From contig NZ_PJMW01000002.1 of NCBI RefSeq assembly GCF_002846365.1, positions 5,766,001-5,830,000 on the forward strand: a stretch of DNA of 64,000 bases, read 5' to 3'. The DNA is from Nocardia fluminea. GTDB lineage: Bacteria > Actinomycetota > Actinomycetes > Mycobacteriales > Mycobacteriaceae. Under the pieces are notes generated by a model. That model was not told where the DNA came from and did no database searches. It was given only the letters and a program-made list of their open reading frames with translations. Below are positions 45,026 through 53,838 of the stretch, one piece after another. A program made the translations under genes and the position numbers. How positions within the stretch are numbered: the first letter of the stretch is position 1; each line of letters begins with the position of its first letter.

Positions 45026-46288
45026 GTGGATTTCGAACTGCCCGAAGATCTGGTCCGATATCTGACCGAGCTGGACGCTTTCATCGAGGCCGAGATCATC
45101 CCGCTCGAGCAACAGGCCGACAACATTCGCTTCTTCGACCACCGCCGTGAGGACGCCCGCACCGACTGGGACCGTGGCGGCCTGCCGACCGCGGAGTGGG
45201 AGCAATTACTCGCCGAAGCGCGTCGTCGTGCCGATGCCGCGGGCCACTACCGCTATGCCTTCCCCCGCGAGTTCGGCGGGCGCGACGGCACCAATCTCGG
45301 GATGGCCGTGATTCGCGAGCACCTGGCCGGACGGGGACTCGGTCTGCATTGCGACCTGCAGAACGAACACGCCATCGTCGCCAACAACGTGGGTCTGCTG
45401 CTGATGCTCGAATACGGGACCCCCGCCCAGCGAGCCCAATGGGTGGACGGGCTGGCCGCGGGCACCAAATTCTTCGCCTTCGGCATCACCGAGCCCGATC
45501 ACGGTTCCGACGCCACCCACATGGCGACCACCGCTGTCCGGGAAGGCGACGACTGGATCATCAACGGAGCCAAGACCTGGAACACCGGAGTCCACATCGC
45601 CGACGCCGACCTGATCTTCGCCCGCACCGCGGGACGACCCGGCGACGGACACGGCATCACCGCGTTCCTGGTACCGACAGACGCGCCCGGCTTCCGGGTC
45701 GAGGAATACCTCTGGACCTTCAACATGCCCACCGACCACGCGCGCATCTCCCTGACCGAGGTACGAGTCCCGAACTCGGCGATCTTCGGACAGGAGGGTC
45801 TCGGGCTCGGAGTCGTCCAGCACTTCTTCAACGAGAACCGGATCCGCCAAGCGGCCTCCAGCCTCGGTGCGGCGCAGTACTGCATCGACCAGTCCGTCGC
45901 CTACGCCAAGGAACGCAAACCTTTCGGCAAGCCGCTGGCCGTCAACCAGGCCATCCAATTCCCGCTGGTGGAACTGCACACCCAGTGCGAGATGCTGCGC
46001 GCGCTCATCCACAAGACCGCCTGGTCCATGGACACCTACGGCACTTTCGCCGCCTCCGAACAGGTTTCGATGTGCAACTACTGGGCCAACCGGCTGTGCT
46101 GCGAAGCCGCCGACCGCGCCATGCAGGTGCACGGCGGTCTCGGCTACTCACGGCACAAGCCCTTCGAACACATCTACCGGCACCATCGGCGCTACCGCAT
46201 CACCGAGGGAGCGGAGGAGATTCAGATGCGCCGAGTGGCCGGGTACCTGTTCGGGTTCATGGACCGAACCGCGGTCAAAGGGGTATGA
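45026..46288 (+). CDS. Acyl-CoA dehydrogenase (LvaC/ACAD11-like)
   Basis: 420 residues, FAD enzyme. FAFGITEPDHGSDATHMATTAV and DDWIINGAKTWNTGVHIADADLIFART are the FAD/substrate segments. RIRQAASSLGAAQYCIDQSVAYAKERKPFGKPL is the central helix pair. MQVHGGLGYSRHKPFEHIYRHHRRYRITEGAEEIQMR is the C-terminal signature. Length and the long N-terminal region (HRREDARTDWDRGGLP) fit the ACAD10/11-like group. GTG at 45026 follows AGGAG. It is the third gene of the DUF6285-kinase-ACAD operon. Confidence 0.9.
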   Translation: MDFELPEDLVRYLTELDAFIEAEIIPLEQQADNIRFFDHRREDARTDWDRGGLPTAEWEQLLAEARRRADAAGHYRYAFPREFGGRDGTNLGMAVIREHLAGRGLGLHCDLQNEHAIVANNVGLLLMLEYGTPAQRAQWVDGLAAGTKFFAFGITEPDHGSDATHMATTAVREGDDWIINGAKTWNTGVHIADADLIFARTAGRPGDGHGITAFLVPTDAPGFRVEEYLWTFNMPTDHARISLTEVRVPNSAIFGQEGLGLGVVQHFFNENRIRQAASSLGAAQYCIDQSVAYAKERKPFGKPLAVNQAIQFPLVELHTQCEMLRALIHKTAWSMDTYGTFAASEQVSMCNYWANRLCCEAADRAMQVHGGLGYSRHKPFEHIYRHHRRYRITEGAEEIQMRRVAGYLFGFMDRTAVKGV

Positions 46289-46312
46289 GTCCGCCTCCTT
46301 TCGAACATCACC

Positions 46313-47214
46313 TCACAACAGAATCTCGGCCAGCTGATCGGTCGCAGCGACCAACCAGTCGGGATCACCGTGACGCCTGCCCCACAGCGCGGCTTTCACC
46401 GAACGCACCTGCGCCCACCGACGGGCCCGCTCACGATCGATCTGCGCCGCCTCGCAATACAGGTCCAGTCCGCGACGGAGACCGGCAGCCGGGTCGGGCG
46501 CGAACAACAGCGGCGCGAACCGATAGCTGCGCAGGACGGTGATCGTGTCGTACGCGGGATCGCCGACGTACCCCTTGGGGTCGATAGCCAGCCACGCCTC
46601 ACGCTCTCCATCCAGGACATTCGCATCATGGAGGTCCCCGTGCACGAGCGTCTCGGGCTGATCCGGACCGAGGTCGCGCACCGTCTCGACGGCAGCATCC
46701 AGTACGCGGCGGGGGAGTGGATGGCCCAGTTCGGCAGCGGTCGTGACGATTTCGTCGGGCCAGTCGGCTACCACCGCACTCAGACGCGGGAGCCCTGCTG
46801 GAGCAGCGACAGCCAAACGACGCGACAGTTGCCCGAGTATGCCGACAGCCTCGTCGAAGTCGGCACCTCGGCCAGCGTGCCGCGCCCTGTCCGCTCGAGC
46901 AGCATCGCCAACCGTTCATCATCGCGTGCGAACAACCGCACCGCACCTCGACCGTTCCAGGTCGCGAACGCGTCGGGCTCGAAGACATTGCCCGGGTGCG
47001 GAAACGAGATCTTGACGACGGCAGGTGGCAGATGCGGGTGCCGCACCGGCACCACGATCCCGACGTTGCCGTGCATGACCGGCCCATCCGGCACGCACGA
47101 CCACCGCTGTAGCAGTTCATCCACCGAACACGCCAGCCCCGCGATCCACGTCCGCCCCGGTTCCCCCTCTCGACCGATCGTTTCGCGAGCAAAGCTCTCC
47201 GGAATGTCGATCAT
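46313..47214 (-). pseudogene. Aminoglycoside 6-phosphotransferase-like gene with a frameshift
   Basis: The first half (MIDIPESFARETIGREGEPG to GRGTLAEV) and second half (DEAVGILGQLSRRLAVAAP to TDQLAEILL) are in different frames. The break is near 46862-46866, where one base appears missing. Joined they give about 300 residues matching the streptomycin 6-kinase (APH(6)) family: catalytic LVHGDLHDANVLDG and LAIDPKGYVGDPAYD in the second part, ATP-site region PAVVKISFPHPGN in the first. Either a decayed resistance-type gene or a sequencing error. Confidence 0.68.
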
Positions 47215-47478
47215 GATCCGACCTTAGGCGTGTCGGCCTGGTCGCGGCCACTGCCGATGTGATGCATCTCGCCGCATTCGGGTCTGGTTCGCGTGGTGGT
47301 GACCGGCATAGCCTGAGAACCCGCGCGTAGCCGAAATCATCTGCACTAGAGGCATATTCGGTGCAAAACGGACAGTTCGGGTCGGTTGACGGCTCGCTGA
47401 TTTCGGCATGCGCGCACTGCCGTCCCGGATGCGTTGTGCAGCCGGGCCGACGGCAGAATCTGGCGAGGAGCTTGTATC

Positions 47479-48279
47479 GTGCCGGTTCGACCTGATGACC
47501 TCAGCAACGTGATCACCCGGCGCGGCGCGCTCGCGGCGCTGGCATTGCTCGGTATCGCCGGATGTGGGGGTTCCGTCGCGGCCACGACCAGCACCCCGCA
47601 TTGGGACTACAACGCCGAAGGCCCCGATCACTGGGCCGATCTCGACCGCGGTTACGCCACCTGCCGAGCCGGCCACGCTCAATCACCGATCGACCTGGAC
47701 AGTCCTACCGAACTGCACCCGTCCGACCACATCGAGATCGACTATCGCTCGATTTCCTCGGTGAAGTTGCTGAACAACGGGCACACGATCCAAGCGGCGG
47801 TACCAGCGGACTCGGGCAACCGCATCGTCGTCGACGGGACTGCGTTCACCCTGACCCAGTTCCACTTCCATCTACCCAGCGAACACACCGTCGACGGCCA
47901 CGACACCGCGATGGAACTGCATTTCGTGCACACCGCCTCCTCCGGGCGCCTGGCAGTCCTCGCCGTGCTGCTGCACGCGCAACCCGACGCCACCCCACTG
48001 ACTCCGATCCTCACTGCCACACCGAACCGCATCGGTCTCACCCGAACCGTGAGCGCCGTCGACCCGCGCGAGTATCTGCCCACCGACCTCGCCCAGTTCC
48101 GCTACCAGGGCTCCCTGACCACACCACCGTGCACCGAAGGCGTGGAATGGATCGTCCTGCGCCACCCCGCCCCGGTGGCGATTCCCGACGTCGACAATTA
48201 CCGCGCTCTGTTCCCGCACAGCAACCGGCCCACACAACCGCGCAACGGCCGCCCGGTAGTCCTCGCCGGACCCAACTGA
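47479..48279 (+). CDS. Alpha-type carbonic anhydrase, lipoprotein
   Basis: 266 residues. Signal peptide with Arg pair (VITRRGALAALALLGIAGC), lipobox GIAGC. The alpha-CA core follows: HWADLDRGYATCRAGHAQSPIDLDSP, QFHFHLPSEHTVDGHDTAMELHFVH with three zinc His, and YQGSLTTPPCTEGVEWIVL with the Thr/Pro active-site wall and the disulfide Cys. It interconverts CO2 and bicarbonate at the outer membrane face. GTG 47479 has GAGGAG upstream. The RR motif may indicate Tat export. Confidence 0.92.
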   Translation: MPVRPDDLSNVITRRGALAALALLGIAGCGGSVAATTSTPHWDYNAEGPDHWADLDRGYATCRAGHAQSPIDLDSPTELHPSDHIEIDYRSISSVKLLNNGHTIQAAVPADSGNRIVVDGTAFTLTQFHFHLPSEHTVDGHDTAMELHFVHTASSGRLAVLAVLLHAQPDATPLTPILTATPNRIGLTRTVSAVDPREYLPTDLAQFRYQGSLTTPPCTEGVEWIVLRHPAPVAIPDVDNYRALFPHSNRPTQPRNGRPVVLAGPN

Positions 48280-48315
48280 GCGCCGAGCCGAGTTCGGCCG
48301 CCGGCACGCAGTCGC

Positions 48316-48906
48316 CTAGGACCGGGGGAGTAGCCCCAGCGTGAGGTGGCGGACCAAGTCGTCGAGCAGCTGTTCGGAGTCGTAGTCGGCGGTGTAGCCC
48401 GACCCGACGAAAGTGGCCAGACCCTGGAGAGCGGCCAGGGCGGTCACGCCCAAGCGTTTCGGGTCGCCGTCGACGATTTCGCCCGCGGCTTGACCTTCGG
48501 CGATCAGCGCGATCGGAACAGCGAACGCGCGGTCGACAGCGTCCTGGATGTCGGCGGAGGTGGAGTTGTCTCGGCGCGCGAACATCAGCGGCAAGAGCTC
48601 GAGATTGTCCACCGCGAATCGTAGGTAGGCGTAGGCGACCGTCTGCAGACGCGCGGTGATAGGGCCTTCGATCACGGCTTGTTCGAAGCAGGCACCGAGA
48701 CGATGCAGCCCCGTGACGGCGAGCGCGTCGAGTAGGGCCTGTTTGTCGCGGAAATGCCTGCTCGGCGCCGCGTGGCTGACGCCGGTGTCGCGGGCCAGCT
48801 GACGCAGTGACAGCCCGTCCACACCGGACTCGCGCAAGGTCGCCTCGGCGCGCGTCAGCAACGCGGCGCGGAGGTCGCCGTGGTGATAGGGGGTGTGCAG
48901 GGACAT
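48316..48906 (-). CDS. TetR-family regulator of the divergent YhgE-like/FadD operon
   Basis: 196 residues. HTH at about 30-55 (SLRQLARDTGVSHAAPSRHFRDKQALLDAL). The C-terminal domain contains FAVDNLELLPLMFARRD and AALQGLATFVGSGYTADY, as in TetR_C_33-like regulators. It is divergent, 78 bp from the YhgE-like gene, with a palindrome between them. Probably represses that operon; ligand unknown, lipid or drug likely. Confidence 0.9.
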   Translation of the reverse strand: MSLHTPYHHGDLRAALLTRAEATLRESGVDGLSLRQLARDTGVSHAAPSRHFRDKQALLDALAVTGLHRLGACFEQAVIEGPITARLQTVAYAYLRFAVDNLELLPLMFARRDNSTSADIQDAVDRAFAVPIALIAEGQAAGEIVDGDPKRLGVTALAALQGLATFVGSGYTADYDSEQLLDDLVRHLTLGLLPRS

Positions 48907-48931
48907 GGTACGAGCAGGATATCCGACAACC

Positions 48932-48974
48932 ACGCAATGTTTGCGTTGACTACTTTGTTGTCGCTGACTACATT
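48932..48974 (+). promoter_or_regulatory. TetR operator and sigma-A-type promoter of the YhgE-like operon
   Basis: ACGCAA-TGT-TTGCGT (48932-48946) is a perfect palindrome abutting TTGACT (48946-48951), which is spaced exactly 17 bp from TACATT (48969-48974). This is a near-consensus -35/-10 pair. Transcription would start near 48981, giving a leader of only a few bases before ATG 48985. Repressor on the palindrome would block the -35 element. Confidence 0.65.
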
Positions 48975-48984
48975 GGCGAAGGCC

Positions 48985-50280
48985 ATGACAGACAACACCG
49001 CGCCCACCCGCACACCGCGCAGCATGCCCATCCGCGAATGGCTGGCCCCGATCACCCTGGTCACCATCCTCGCGGCGCTCCTGGGCACCATGTACCTCGG
49101 CTACACCACAGACCCCGAGAAGCACCTGCACGACTTCCCGATCGCCCTGGTCAACCAGGACGTCGGCGACACCGTCAGCGGCACACCCACCAACGTCGGC
49201 GCACAGATCACCTCCGCACTCCGCGAGAACATCCCCGCCGACAAGATCGACCTGCGCCCACTCGGCATCAACGAAGCCCAGCAACAGCTGCAGAACGGCG
49301 AGGTCTACGGCGCCATCGTCATCCCCGGCGACTTCACCAAACGTGTCGCCATCCTCGGCGCCGCCTCGATCGTGCCGGGCCAGGTCGAGCAGCCCATCAT
49401 CTCCGTGCTCACCAACCCGCGCGCCGGCACCCTCGCCGCACAGATCATGAACACTGTCGCCGACCAAGCCATGACACAGGTCAACAGCACCGTCGGCAAC
49501 CAGCTCGCCGAACAGGTCCGCGCCGCCGCCGGGACCACACCACTCAGCGGCGCGGCGCAACTACAACTCACCGAGCCGATCGACGTCGTCGTCACCGCCT
49601 ACCACCCGCTGCCCGAAGGCACCGGCCAAGGCTTGGCCGCGTTCTTCTACACCCTGGTCCTGCTGATCGTCGGATTCAGCGGCGCGATGATGATCAATTC
49701 ACTCGTCGACGCCTCACTCGGCTACATCCCCGCCGAATACGGCCCCTGGCACAAAACCACCAACCCGGCCCCGATCAGCCGGTGGCGCACCCTGCTCGTC
49801 AAATGGGGCATCGCCGCGATCAGCGCCCCACTAGCCTCCGGGGTGTTCCTCGGCGTCGGGACCCTGCTCGACATGGCGATCGAGCGACCACTGATGCTGT
49901 TCCTCTATGGCACACTGGCCATCGCCGCCATCGCGGTCACCGCCCTGTCGGTGATGGCCGCCTTCGGCACGGCAGGCCTGATGATCAACCTCATCGTGTT
50001 CGTGGTGCTCGGAATCCCGTCCTCCTCCGGCACCATCCCGCTCGAGGCGACACCGCGCTGGATCGCCGACATGGCCACCTTCGAACCCATGCACCAGATC
50101 TACCTGGCCGTGCGCGCCATCCTGTTCTTCGACGGACACCTCGAAGCGGGCATGGCACAGGGTCTCTGGATGACCTGCGCGGGACTGGCGATCGGCTTGC
50201 TCGTCGGCGCGGTCGCCACCAATACCTACGACCTGCGCGGCATGTGGCGACTCGGCATCGAGCACGCGCCCGCTCGGTAA
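48985..50280 (+). CDS. YhgE/Pip-like ABC-2 type membrane protein
   Basis: 431 residues. TM1 at about 20-40 (WLAPITLVTILAALLGTMYLGY), a long external loop (PIALVNQDVGDTVSGTPTNVGAQ to about 215), then five or six TMs from FFYTLVLLIVGFSGAMM onward. The loop motif ALVNQD and the PDVVVTAYHP-like segment are typical of the YhgE/Pip group with ABC-2 transporters, found in phage-infection protein and lipid/drug efflux systems. The ATG is close to the promoter. Followed at 29 bp by an acyl-CoA synthetase gene. Confidence 0.85.
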   Translation: MTDNTAPTRTPRSMPIREWLAPITLVTILAALLGTMYLGYTTDPEKHLHDFPIALVNQDVGDTVSGTPTNVGAQITSALRENIPADKIDLRPLGINEAQQQLQNGEVYGAIVIPGDFTKRVAILGAASIVPGQVEQPIISVLTNPRAGTLAAQIMNTVADQAMTQVNSTVGNQLAEQVRAAAGTTPLSGAAQLQLTEPIDVVVTAYHPLPEGTGQGLAAFFYTLVLLIVGFSGAMMINSLVDASLGYIPAEYGPWHKTTNPAPISRWRTLLVKWGIAAISAPLASGVFLGVGTLLDMAIERPLMLFLYGTLAIAAIAVTALSVMAAFGTAGLMINLIVFVVLGIPSSSGTIPLEATPRWIADMATFEPMHQIYLAVRAILFFDGHLEAGMAQGLWMTCAGLAIGLLVGAVATNTYDLRGMWRLGIEHAPAR

Positions 50281-50309
50281 CTGATCAATCCATGTGGAAG
50301 GGCCCTGTG

Positions 50310-52124
50310 ATGCACGAGTTCGAAGCCCCCGCTTCCTACACGATCCCCGAGCACGCGAACAATTCCGACAGCGTGTTCCTGCACGCCGAGCACTCACCCC
50401 ACACCGTGTTGTTCAACGTCTCCGACGGCAGCGGCGGACTCACCGACGTCACCGCCGCCGAGTTCGCGCGAACGGTCACCGACGTAGCCAAAGGCCTCAT
50501 CGCCTCGGGCATCGAACCCGGCGACCGAGTAGCCATCATGGCCCCCACCCGCTACGAATGGGTCGTGCTCGACCACGCGATCTGGGCCACCGGCGGCTGC
50601 ACCGTCGCCATCTACGACAGCTCCGCCGCCGAGCAGGCCACCTGGATCCTGCAGGACTCCGCGACACAGCTGCTCATCGTCGACAGCGACGAACACCGCC
50701 GGATCATCGAGGAGATCGACGACCGCGCACTACCCGACCTGCGCGAAATCCTGCAGATCGACAAGGGCGTCGTCGAAGAGCTGACCACCCGCGGCGCCCA
50801 CCTCGACGACGCGGCCGTGCACACCCGCCGCGCCGAAGTCGGCTCACGCTCCCCGGCCACCCTCATCTACACCTCGGGCACCACCGGCCGCCCCAAAGGC
50901 GTGATCCTCACCCACGGAAACCTCTACGCCGAGTCGAAATCCGACCGAATCGCGCTGGGGGAGTTCGTCACCGAGGGCAACAAGACCTTGATGTTCCTGC
51001 CACTGGCCCACGTCTTCGCGCGCGCGGTGACCCTGGCCGCGCTCGACGCCAAGGTGGTCGTCGCGTTCAGCTCCGACTGGTCCACACTGGTCGACCAGTT
51101 CGGCAGTTTCCGCCCGCACTTCATCCTCGCGGTGCCGCGCGTATTCGAAAAAGTCTTCAACGGCGCCAAGCAGAAGGCACACGCCGGCGGCAAGGGAAAG
51201 ATCTTCGACCTGGCCACCGAAACCGCCGTCGCTTGGAGCGAAGCCCAGGACACCGGCGGCCCCGGGATCGGCCTCAGACTCCGCCACGCCCTGTTCGACA
51301 CGATCGTTTACCGCACCCTGCGTCGCGCGCTCGGCGGACGATGCGAGGCAGCGGTATCCGGTGGTGGACCACTCGGCGCGCGCCTCGGTCACTTCTTCCG
51401 CGGCGCCGGCATCCCCGTCTACGAGGGCTACGGCCTCACCGAGACCACCGCGGCGATCACCGTGAACACCCCGGCCGACACCCGGGTCGGCACCGTCGGA
51501 CGCCCGACCGAAGGCCACGCCGTCAAGATCGCCGACGACGGCGAGCTGCTGCTGCGCGGCCCGGTCGTGTTCAGCGAATACTGGGGCAACCCCCAGGCCA
51601 CCGAAGACGCCTTCGCCGACGGCTGGTTCCGGACAGGCGATCTCGGCAGCATCGACCGCGACGGCTACCTCACCATCACCGGCCGCAAGAAGGAAATCAT
51701 CGTCACCGCGGGCGGAAAGAACGTCTCCCCGGGCCTGATGGAGGACTCACTGCGCGCCCACCCACTGATCAGCCAGGCCATGGTGGTCGGTGACGGCCGT
51801 CCGTTCGTCGGCGCCCTGATCACCCTCGACCCCGAAGCACTCCCGGCGTGGAAGGACTCCCACGATCTGCCCGCCGACACCTCGAACGAAACGCTGATCC
51901 AGAACCCGGATCTCATCGCCGAGATCGATGCGGCCCTGGCCGACACCAACAAGAAGGTGTCCCATGCCGAGGCGATCAAGAAGATCCGCATTCTGCCCGT
52001 CGACTGGACCGAGGCCACCGGCGAACTGACACCGAAGATGTCGCTCAAGCGCGCCGAGGTCATGAAGAAGTACGCCACCGAGGTGGACAAGATCTACGAA
52101 CCCGCCCCCGCCGGTAGTCACTGA
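50310..52124 (+). CDS. Long-chain fatty acid-CoA ligase (FadD15-like)
   Basis: 604 residues. AMP-forming: P-loop LIYTSGTTGRPKGVILTH (about 193-210), VYEGYGLTETTAAITVNTP, WFRTGDLGSIDRDGYLTITGRKKEIIVTAGGKNVSP with the hinge region, and a C-terminal ASLI. The segment ADTNKKVSHAEAIKKIRILP and the long length fit the FACS/FadD15 class that activates C16-C18 acids. GTG/ATG choice: ATG 50310 with GGAAGG upstream; GTG 50307 is adjacent. It is cotranscribed with the YhgE-like gene. Confidence 0.92.
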   Translation: MHEFEAPASYTIPEHANNSDSVFLHAEHSPHTVLFNVSDGSGGLTDVTAAEFARTVTDVAKGLIASGIEPGDRVAIMAPTRYEWVVLDHAIWATGGCTVAIYDSSAAEQATWILQDSATQLLIVDSDEHRRIIEEIDDRALPDLREILQIDKGVVEELTTRGAHLDDAAVHTRRAEVGSRSPATLIYTSGTTGRPKGVILTHGNLYAESKSDRIALGEFVTEGNKTLMFLPLAHVFARAVTLAALDAKVVVAFSSDWSTLVDQFGSFRPHFILAVPRVFEKVFNGAKQKAHAGGKGKIFDLATETAVAWSEAQDTGGPGIGLRLRHALFDTIVYRTLRRALGGRCEAAVSGGGPLGARLGHFFRGAGIPVYEGYGLTETTAAITVNTPADTRVGTVGRPTEGHAVKIADDGELLLRGPVVFSEYWGNPQATEDAFADGWFRTGDLGSIDRDGYLTITGRKKEIIVTAGGKNVSPGLMEDSLRAHPLISQAMVVGDGRPFVGALITLDPEALPAWKDSHDLPADTSNETLIQNPDLIAEIDAALADTNKKVSHAEAIKKIRILPVDWTEATGELTPKMSLKRAEVMKKYATEVDKIYEPAPAGSH

Positions 52125-52147
52125 CACTCAATCCGGGACTCCCCACT

Positions 52148-52159
52148 GTTACGTGTAAC
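52148..52159. promoter_or_regulatory. Small palindrome upstream of the desaturase gene
   Basis: GTTAC-GT-GTAAC, perfect 5-bp arms, lies 99 bp upstream of ATG 52258 and 24 bp after the ligase stop. An operator for a desaturase repressor is possible, but the element is short. Confidence 0.3.
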
Positions 52160-52257
52160 TGAATACCGCGCACCACACCGACCCGACCCCTCGAGTTCGT
52201 ATTCTCACCTGGACCGCGCCCGGCGCGCGGCACCGGAACAGGGGTTGAACACAGCAG

Positions 52258-53415
52258 ATGGCTATATCTGACGTCGAGGCGTACACACATCTCACGCCGA
52301 CCGACATCGAAGAGTTCGGGCAGCGCCTGGACGCGTTGCGCGGACAGATCGAATCCAGCTTGGGCGAAAACGACGCGAAATACATCAAGACGGTCATCCG
52401 CGTTCAGCGAGCATGCGAGATAGCCGCCCGGCTGGTACTGCTCGACTCGGGCCGAAGAAGCAGTTGGTGGTGGGGGACAGGCCTGCTCACCCTGTCGAAG
52501 GTGCTCGAGAACATGGAGATCGGGCACAACGTCATGCACGGCCAGTGGGACTGGATGAACGATCCCGAAATCCACTCCACCACCTGGGAATGGGACCATT
52601 CCATGCCCGCCGCGCATTGGAAGGAAGCGCACAACTACCGCCACCACGTCTTCACCAATGTGCTCGGGATGGACCCCGACGAAGGATACGGGCTGCTCCG
52701 CATCACCCGCGACCGCCGCTGGCGCCCGTACCACCTCGGCAACTTCGTCTACCTCGTCCCGGTGTCACTGCTGTACGAACTGGGCATGTGCGTGTACCAC
52801 CTGGAGATTCCGCGTGTGCTGGCAGGCAAGAAGGACAAGAAGAAGTTCCGGCAGGCACGCGACGAAATCGTCCAGAAGGCTGGCAAACAGCTGCTCAAGG
52901 ACTACGTCATCTTCCCGGCGATGACCGGACGGAACTGGAAATCGACGATCCGCGCCAACGTCACCGCCAACCTCACCAAGAACGTGTGGGAGCAGATCAT
53001 CACCTTCTGCGGGCATTTCCCCGACGGTGCGGAGAAATTCACCAAGCGCGATATCGAGGGTGAAACTCGCGGCGAATGGTATCTGCGCCAATACCTGGGC
53101 AGCGCGAATATCGAAGTCGGTCCCTTGATGCGTATCCTCTCGGGCACGCTCAGTCACCAGATCGAACATCATCTGTTCCCGGATCTGCCGAGCAACCGGC
53201 TCCCCGAGATCCAGCGTGAAGTACGCAAACTCGCGGCTGAATATCGTTTGCCCTACACCAGCGGCAGCCTGGTGCGTCAGTACGCTCTGACCTTGCGTAC
53301 CATCGCCAAGCTGTCGCTGCCCGACAAGTACCTCACCGCCGACGCCGACAATGCTCCGGAGACCAGCTCGGAAAAGGCCCTCGAATCCCGTCGGCTCACC
53401 CCGGTTTTGGTCTGA
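52258..53415 (+). CDS. Acyl-CoA Delta9 desaturase-like membrane protein (DesA3-like)
   Basis: 385 residues. Three His boxes of membrane desaturases: GHNVMHGQWDW (HxxxH), HNYRHHVF (HxxHH) and HQIEHHLFPDLP (HxxHH), plus HWKEAHNY. Hydrophobic spans are at about 60-85 and 160-180. These enzymes insert the Delta9 double bond into acyl-CoAs with a di-iron centre and need a ferredoxin/flavoprotein reductase, which is not seen in the window. The order of acyl-CoA ligase then desaturase fits channelled use of stearoyl-CoA (inference). Confidence 0.9.
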   Translation: MAISDVEAYTHLTPTDIEEFGQRLDALRGQIESSLGENDAKYIKTVIRVQRACEIAARLVLLDSGRRSSWWWGTGLLTLSKVLENMEIGHNVMHGQWDWMNDPEIHSTTWEWDHSMPAAHWKEAHNYRHHVFTNVLGMDPDEGYGLLRITRDRRWRPYHLGNFVYLVPVSLLYELGMCVYHLEIPRVLAGKKDKKKFRQARDEIVQKAGKQLLKDYVIFPAMTGRNWKSTIRANVTANLTKNVWEQIITFCGHFPDGAEKFTKRDIEGETRGEWYLRQYLGSANIEVGPLMRILSGTLSHQIEHHLFPDLPSNRLPEIQREVRKLAAEYRLPYTSGSLVRQYALTLRTIAKLSLPDKYLTADADNAPETSSEKALESRRLTPVLV

Positions 53416-53424
53416 CCCAGCTCG

Positions 53425-53460
53425 CGCACCGCATCACCGCGATATAGGTGATGCGGTGCG
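53425..53460. terminator. Hairpin terminator after the desaturase gene
   Basis: CGCACCGCATCACC (53425-53438), 8-nt loop GCGATATA, GGTGATGCGGTGCG (53447-53460): perfect 14-bp stem, 9 nt after the stop codon. Confidence 0.85.
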
Positions 53461-53481
53461 ACCTCCGGACACTCTCCATAG

Positions 53482-53500
53482 TTTCGTCACAGTGACGAAA
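53482..53500. repeat. 19-bp near-perfect palindrome, possible operator
   Basis: TTTCGTCAC-A-GTGACGAAA: 9-bp arms with a single central base. It comes 21 bp after the desaturase terminator. With so small a centre it suits a protein-binding site or second hairpin better than a classic terminator. No gene start lies close to the right. Confidence 0.4.
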
Positions 53501-53838
53501 TGGGGCCGGGGAAGTGGGAGGGGGAGTGTCGGAGCCAAGGAGTTCGGTTCGATTTTTTGGGGGGCGTGGGCCTAGATCGAGCCAATAGGGCACATTCAGC
53601 GCGAACGGTCATCAATCGACCAGTCCGCGAATTATCCGGATTTCGTCAGTTTTCTCCAACGGTCCCAAGATCTGGCGCATTGAACGCACAAAGTAATTGA
53701 AGTCGCGCACGAATCGGTGGCACGGGCAAGCGCGGCAGTGAACGCTGGTCGGCGTGCGGTGCAACTCGGCATGCAGCGAAAGCATCTACAAAAACCCTTC
53801 CGACAGGCCGCCTTCAAACGCCGATAATGCACATTATG
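53501..53838. other. Intergenic stretch of lower GC, no gene recognised
   Basis: Short open frames exist but none has an RBS, codon use like its neighbours or a recognisable family. The stretch near 53640-53830 is less GC-rich (AATTATCCGG, CAAAGTAATTG, CATTATGTCAAGTAA). It directly abuts the truncated end of the epoxide hydrolase gene, so it may be foreign or rearranged DNA. Confidence 0.5.

Noticed and set aside
53500..53700. 66-codon frame downstream of the desaturase
   Set aside because: No RBS, no family and start inside a palindrome; not supported.
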